A DNA stretch of 8,471 bases, from the NCBI GenBank assembly GCA_035528235.1, contig DATKZB010000116.1, positions 1-8,471 on the forward strand. Direction: 5' to 3'. A program made the translations under genes and the position numbers. How positions within the stretch are numbered: position 1 is the first letter of the stretch; every line of letters starts with the position of its first letter. This document shows, in pieces, positions 6,230 through 8,471 of this stretch. Origin of the DNA: DATKZB01 sp035528235. Its GTDB lineage: Bacteria > Planctomycetota > Phycisphaerae > FEN-1346. The notes beneath the pieces were generated by a model. It saw only the letters and a program-made list of their open reading frames with translations, made no database searches and was not told the DNA's origin.

Positions 6230-6487
6230 CTAGAGCCCGAGTTCCTCCAGAAGACGGCGGACGGTGACCTCGATGCGATCGGGCGTCTCCAGACCGCCCT
6301 TGGCGATGAGTTCACGCATCTCGTGGACCTTCTCGAACCGGATGTCGGGCATGCGGCTGACGCGCTCGAGGTAGCGCAGCGTCTCGGCCATGTCCGGCGG
6401 GTCGGTAAACGGTGGCGGTTCGGCCTTGCCGAAGGCGATCTCACCGTCGATCTGCTGCTTCATGAGTTCACGGTCATCCGTAGGCAT
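6230..6487 (-). CDS. Small protein with FlgM-like (anti-sigma-28) C-terminal region
   Basis: The product has 85 residues and is hydrophilic, with no signal peptide or membrane segment. Its C-terminal half (about 47-85: PDIRFEKVHEMRELIAKGG, then a helix ending in RRLLEELGL) follows the pattern of FlgM C-termini, in which an R-x-EKV-x2-[IM]R-x2-I-x2-G segment precedes helices that bind sigma-28. FlgM proteins are usually about 90-100 residues and inhibit the flagellar sigma factor until it is relieved by export. The N-terminal half (about 1-46) is not recognised. ATG at 6487 is preceded by GGGAG (6494-6498) at 6 nt spacing. No flagellar gene lies nearby, so the role may be regulation of another sigma factor or something else. 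The coding call is good; the FlgM assignment is moderate. Confidence 0.7.
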   Translation of the reverse strand: MPTDDRELMKQQIDGEIAFGKAEPPPFTDPPDMAETLRYLERVSRMPDIRFEKVHEMRELIAKGGLETPDRIEVTVRRLLEELGL

Positions 6488-6499
6488 CGTCTGCTCCCG

Positions 6500-6682
6500 C
6501 TACTTGCTGCGGCGCCCGGTCCGGGTCAGGCGTGGGTCAGCCAGATGCTTCCCGGGGTACGCCCCCTTGGTCTTGCGGCTGCGTCTAACGTCTGTCTCGG
6601 CTTTCGCTCTCGATGGTGGTATCGACTGATTGAGCGTCCGGCTTGAGAACAGCGCCGGGACACCCGAATCGGCGTAAGCCAT
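6500..6682 (-). CDS. Doubtful 60-residue basic ORF upstream of the FlgM-like gene
   Basis: The frame runs from ATG at 6682 to TAG, 12 nt before the FlgM-like start. The peptide is Arg/Lys/Ser-rich with no motif I recognise. Against it, there is no ribosome binding site before the ATG, and the third codon positions lack the strong G/C bias of the firm genes here. It could be leader sequence or decayed DNA. It is listed because its tight spacing to the next gene is what a small upstream gene would show. Confidence 0.15.
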   Translation of the reverse strand: MAYADSGVPALFSSRTLNQSIPPSRAKAETDVRRSRKTKGAYPGKHLADPRLTRTGRRSK

Positions 6683-6702
6683 TGTGCATGCTTAGGTTAC
6701 GC
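6672..6702. repeat. Short inverted repeat, possible operator
   Basis: GCGTAA (6672-6677) and TTACGC (6697-6702) are perfect inverted copies. Two more pairs (CC with GG) follow after a bulge, and a GCATGC palindrome lies between the arms. The position, upstream of the small minus-strand genes, would suit a regulator site, but there is no direct evidence. Confidence 0.2.
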
Positions 6703-6793
6703 GAATTGCAGAATGGGCCTCCTCAGGATTCCTGAAAAATTCCTACATCGAAATTCGTGCCATTCCGTTCGCCCCTTTTGCCAGATTCCCTAA

Positions 6794-6973
6794 CTTAACA
6801 CGGAGCCGCTTTTCTGCCACAAAAACGGCCATGTCGGCTGCGCGTCCCATGGCGAATTCGTTTGCGTTTCCGACCTGCGGGTGGCCGCCTGCGCGCCCTT
6901 CCTGCGCCACTACGAGCGGGTCTTCCGTTTCAGGGTGGCGGGTCTCGGGCGGCGCCGGCGGGCACGGGGTTGA
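6794..6973 (+). pseudogene. Short coding-like remnant without a start codon
   Basis: The frame following the TAA at 6791 stays open to TGA at 6971. From about 6803 to 6949 roughly 80% of third positions are G or C, the first position is intermediate and the second is lowest, the periodicity of real genes in this window. The peptide is Cys/His-rich early (FCHKNGHVGC) and includes FLRHYERVFRF. There is no ATG, GTG or TTG near its beginning and no ribosome binding site. I do not recognise the family. It may be a decayed gene fragment; a chance frame is also possible. Confidence 0.22.
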
Positions 6974-6990
6974 ATTCCCCCACCGGCGCC
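6951..6990 (+). promoter_or_regulatory. Stem-loop 44 nt before the metalloprotease start
   Basis: GGCGCCGG (6951-6958) pairs with CCGGCGCC (6983-6990) as a perfect 8-bp stem. Inside, GGGG (6966-6969) pairs with CCCC (6977-6980) around a TTGAATT loop. No T-tract follows on the plus strand. If transcribed, it would be a stable leader hairpin that could affect message stability or expression. Confidence 0.35.
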
Positions 6991-7034
6991 GATAGCATGG
7001 CCTGGGCGCAGGGAACTTGGTGAGAGGACGACGC

Positions 7035-8339
7035 ATGCTCCGGAAAGCCGGATGGCTTGGTGCCGCGGTGGTGGTGGCGGCGGGGGTGCTCGTGGCCGCG
7101 GGATGGGTCCACGCCGCGCCGCGCGGCTGGCCGATTCGCAAGAGCGGCGACATGTGGATCGTCGACACGCCGCACTACCAGTTCGAGACCGACCACGACG
7201 CCAAGGCCGCCCAACTAATCGCCAGCCACCAGGAAGCCCTCTTCCTGGAACTCTATCGCCGCATGTCCAAGACCCGGCCCAAGACGGCCATCAAGCGGAT
7301 GCAGGTCCGCGTCTTCACGACCGAGGGCCGGTACAGGCAGGCCATGGGCGAGAAGGCCGAGGGGTCGCAGGGCCTGTACACGGGCAACGCCATCGGCGGG
7401 TACGCGCCGCCCGACGACCTCGAAAGGCTGTTGGAGACCCTGCGCCACGAGGGGACGCACCAGTTCGTCCGCCAGTTCATCGGCGACAATTGCCCCGTGT
7501 GGCTGAACGAGGGGCTGGCCAGTTTCTTCGAGTACGCCCAGTTTGAGAAGGGCGTCCTGAAGACCGGCCAGGTGCCCGTGATGACGTTGAACCGCCTGAA
7601 GAAGGCCATGGACGAGGGCAAACTCATTTCGATGGCCGAGATGTTGTCCATGTCGTACGAGGGGTGGTCGGCCGCCGTCCGGGCCAAGACGCCCCGGGCC
7701 TACATCCAGTACCCGCAGGCGTGGTCGATCGTCCACTTTCTCGAAGCGGGCGATGGCGGCAAGTACGGGCCGCCGTTCCTTCAATACATCTATTTTCTGT
7801 CGCGCGGAACGGCTTCGGACCAGGCGTGGGCGAAGACGTTCGGCGGCAATACCGCCGCCTTCGAGGGCCGCTGGAAGGCCTACCTCAAGGACCTCAAGCC
7901 CACCGGCGGCATGAAGTGCAGCACCAAACTCCGGATGCTCGGCGCCTGGGCGTTTAAGGCCCAGAAGCGGCCCGAGATCCTCAAGGACATGGAAACGTTC
8001 CGGACGGTCGCCGTCACGGGCATCCTCGGCGGTTTTACGATCACCCTGGGCGGCGTCGAGACCGAACTGAAGGACCCCGAGAGCATCCGGGACCTCTTCC
8101 GCTGCCCCGACGACAAGTCCAAGGGCGACGCCCCCAGCTACGAGATCGTGCCCGACCCCGCCGGCGGCCCCTCTCGGATCCGGTGCACCCGCCACCTGGG
8201 GTATGTCCTGGAGACGGGCTACGAGAAGGACGAGGAAGGCAAGTGGAACATCAAGGTTATCTCGCGGCCCGTCCTGCCGGGCGAGAAGAAGGACGAGCCC
8301 GCCAAGAAACCGGCTGACCAGAGGCCTCAAACAGAATGA
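7035..8339 (+). CDS. Secreted DUF1570-like zinc metalloprotease (gluzincin type)
   Basis: The product has 434 residues. The N-terminus is a clear signal peptide: basic start, hydrophobic core at about 7-25, probable cleavage after WVHA (residue 27), so the protein is exported. The catalytic centre is HEGTH at 138-142 (the HExxH zinc motif, E139 as general base) followed by WLNEG at 156-160, where E159 is the likely third zinc ligand, as in gluzincins. LASFFE continues the active-site helix. This layout matches DUF1570/peptidase-MA-like proteins, common in planctomycetes. Residues about 300-410 form an unrecognised C-terminal domain and the last 25 or so are Lys/Pro-rich. ATG at 7035 is chosen because GAGAGG (7022-7027) lies 7 nt upstream; in-frame TTG and GTG at 7017 and 7020 lack a site and would only lengthen the signal peptide. 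The substrate is unknown. It has no same-strand neighbour inside the window. Confidence 0.85.
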   Translation: MLRKAGWLGAAVVVAAGVLVAAGWVHAAPRGWPIRKSGDMWIVDTPHYQFETDHDAKAAQLIASHQEALFLELYRRMSKTRPKTAIKRMQVRVFTTEGRYRQAMGEKAEGSQGLYTGNAIGGYAPPDDLERLLETLRHEGTHQFVRQFIGDNCPVWLNEGLASFFEYAQFEKGVLKTGQVPVMTLNRLKKAMDEGKLISMAEMLSMSYEGWSAAVRAKTPRAYIQYPQAWSIVHFLEAGDGGKYGPPFLQYIYFLSRGTASDQAWAKTFGGNTAAFEGRWKAYLKDLKPTGGMKCSTKLRMLGAWAFKAQKRPEILKDMETFRTVAVTGILGGFTITLGGVETELKDPESIRDLFRCPDDKSKGDAPSYEIVPDPAGGPSRIRCTRHLGYVLETGYEKDEEGKWNIKVISRPVLPGEKKDEPAKKPADQRPQTE

Positions 8340-8340
8340 C

Positions 8341-8455
8341 CGCGGAGAACGCGGAGATCGCAGAGGCAGAAGAAAGGTAAGAGTGTTCAACAAAAGAAAA
8401 CTTCTCTGCGGGCTCTCTGTCGTCTCTGCGACCTCTGCGTTAAAGTCCTTTTGTT
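8341..8455. repeat. Decayed inverted repeat after the metalloprotease gene
   Basis: The left arm AACGCGGAGATCGCAGAG (8348-8365) and the reverse complement of the right arm (8424-8441) match at 16 of 18 positions. An inner perfect 8-bp pair, AACAAAAG (8389-8396) with CTTTTGTT (8448-8455), is offset from this. Both arms are built of CGCAGAG-like units (CTCTGCG on the right). From memory, such CTCTGCG-rich palindromes are dispersed repeats in many bacterial genomes. It starts 2 nt after the stop codon and may serve as a transcript end, although no clean T-tract follows. Confidence 0.6.
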
Positions 8456-8464
8456 AGAGCCTTT

Positions 8465-8470
8465 AAGGAG
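8465..8470 (+). promoter_or_regulatory. Possible ribosome binding site of a gene beyond the window
   Basis: AAGGAG lies at the last bases of the window on the plus strand, after an apparent intergenic repeat. A start codon would be expected about 5-9 nt further on, outside the window, so this cannot be confirmed. Confidence 0.3.
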
Positions 8471-8471
8471 C

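Larger units (their letters stand above)
6488..7034. other. 547-bp divergent intergenic region
   Basis: The region separates the FlgM-like gene (minus) from the metalloprotease gene (plus) and has lower GC around 6680-6830. It holds a doubtful 60-codon frame (6500-6682, minus), a small inverted repeat (6672-6702), a coding-like remnant (6794-6973, plus) and a stem-loop (6951-6990). I could not identify a convincing promoter for either flanking gene. Confidence 0.6.

Noticed and set aside
6801..6825. Possible sigma-54 promoter (TGGCAG, 5 nt, CGGCT) on the minus strand
   Set aside because: Only the GG and GC dinucleotides match; the -12 element deviates from TTGCW and there is no activator gene nearby.
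6743..7168. 141-codon minus-strand frame overlapping the start of the metalloprotease gene
   Set aside because: It overlaps the signal peptide region of a well-supported gene; it is Pro/Thr/Ala-rich in that part and has no ribosome binding site.
1..8471. CRISPR array, tRNA or rRNA genes, prophage or transposase genes
   Set aside because: I found no regularly spaced direct repeats, no tRNA-like cloverleaf with a TTCRA arm and no coding frame with integrase, transposase or phage motifs.

Overview
The window is about 8.5 kb of GC-rich bacterial DNA. Its genes have strongly G/C-biased third codon positions, and the long antisense open frames follow from that bias. The gene families (a double DUF4159 protein beside a MoxR ATPase, a DUF1570-like secreted metalloprotease, a lone FlgM-like small protein) and the dense palindromic repeats between genes suggest Planctomycetota or a related PVC lineage. 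This is inference from family knowledge; the window contains no rRNA or other marker gene.

Left block, minus strand, transcribed right to left. A DUF4159 protein (5736-4198) has a putative Tat signal and two tandem DUF4159 copies. It is followed by a MoxR-family AAA+ ATPase (4025-2913) and then a P-type calcium-type ATPase (2785-149). At the left edge is the first 17 codons of another gene (51-1) behind a near-perfect Shine-Dalgarno sequence. The DUF4159 gene has a convincing sigma-70 promoter at 5884-5913. The ATPase may have its own promoter at 2815-2843, so a single operon is not certain. The MoxR and ATPase genes both appear to start at TTG, each with a well-placed ribosome binding site.

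Middle, 5737-7034. A small FlgM-like gene (6487-6230, minus) is followed by a good intrinsic terminator (6121-6165). Between the terminator and the DUF4159 promoter is a large nested palindrome (5932-6073) with a perfect 25-bp inner stem and a perfect 13-bp outer stem. From 6488 to 7034 there is no firmly supported gene: one doubtful 60-codon frame, one short coding-like remnant and a stem-loop.

Right block, plus strand. A secreted gluzincin-type metalloprotease of the DUF1570 kind (7035-8339) is followed by a decayed inverted repeat (8341-8455). A Shine-Dalgarno-like sequence at the last bases suggests another gene just outside.

MoxR and DUF4159 proteins commonly occur together in gene clusters with DUF58 and von Willebrand factor A proteins, and are thought to act in envelope or complex-assembly processes. 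Here the DUF58 and VWA partners are absent and the next gene is a cation pump. I see no defence, CRISPR, phage or transposase genes. The least ordinary content is the three different palindromic repeat families in the intergenic gaps and the shortened MoxR locus.
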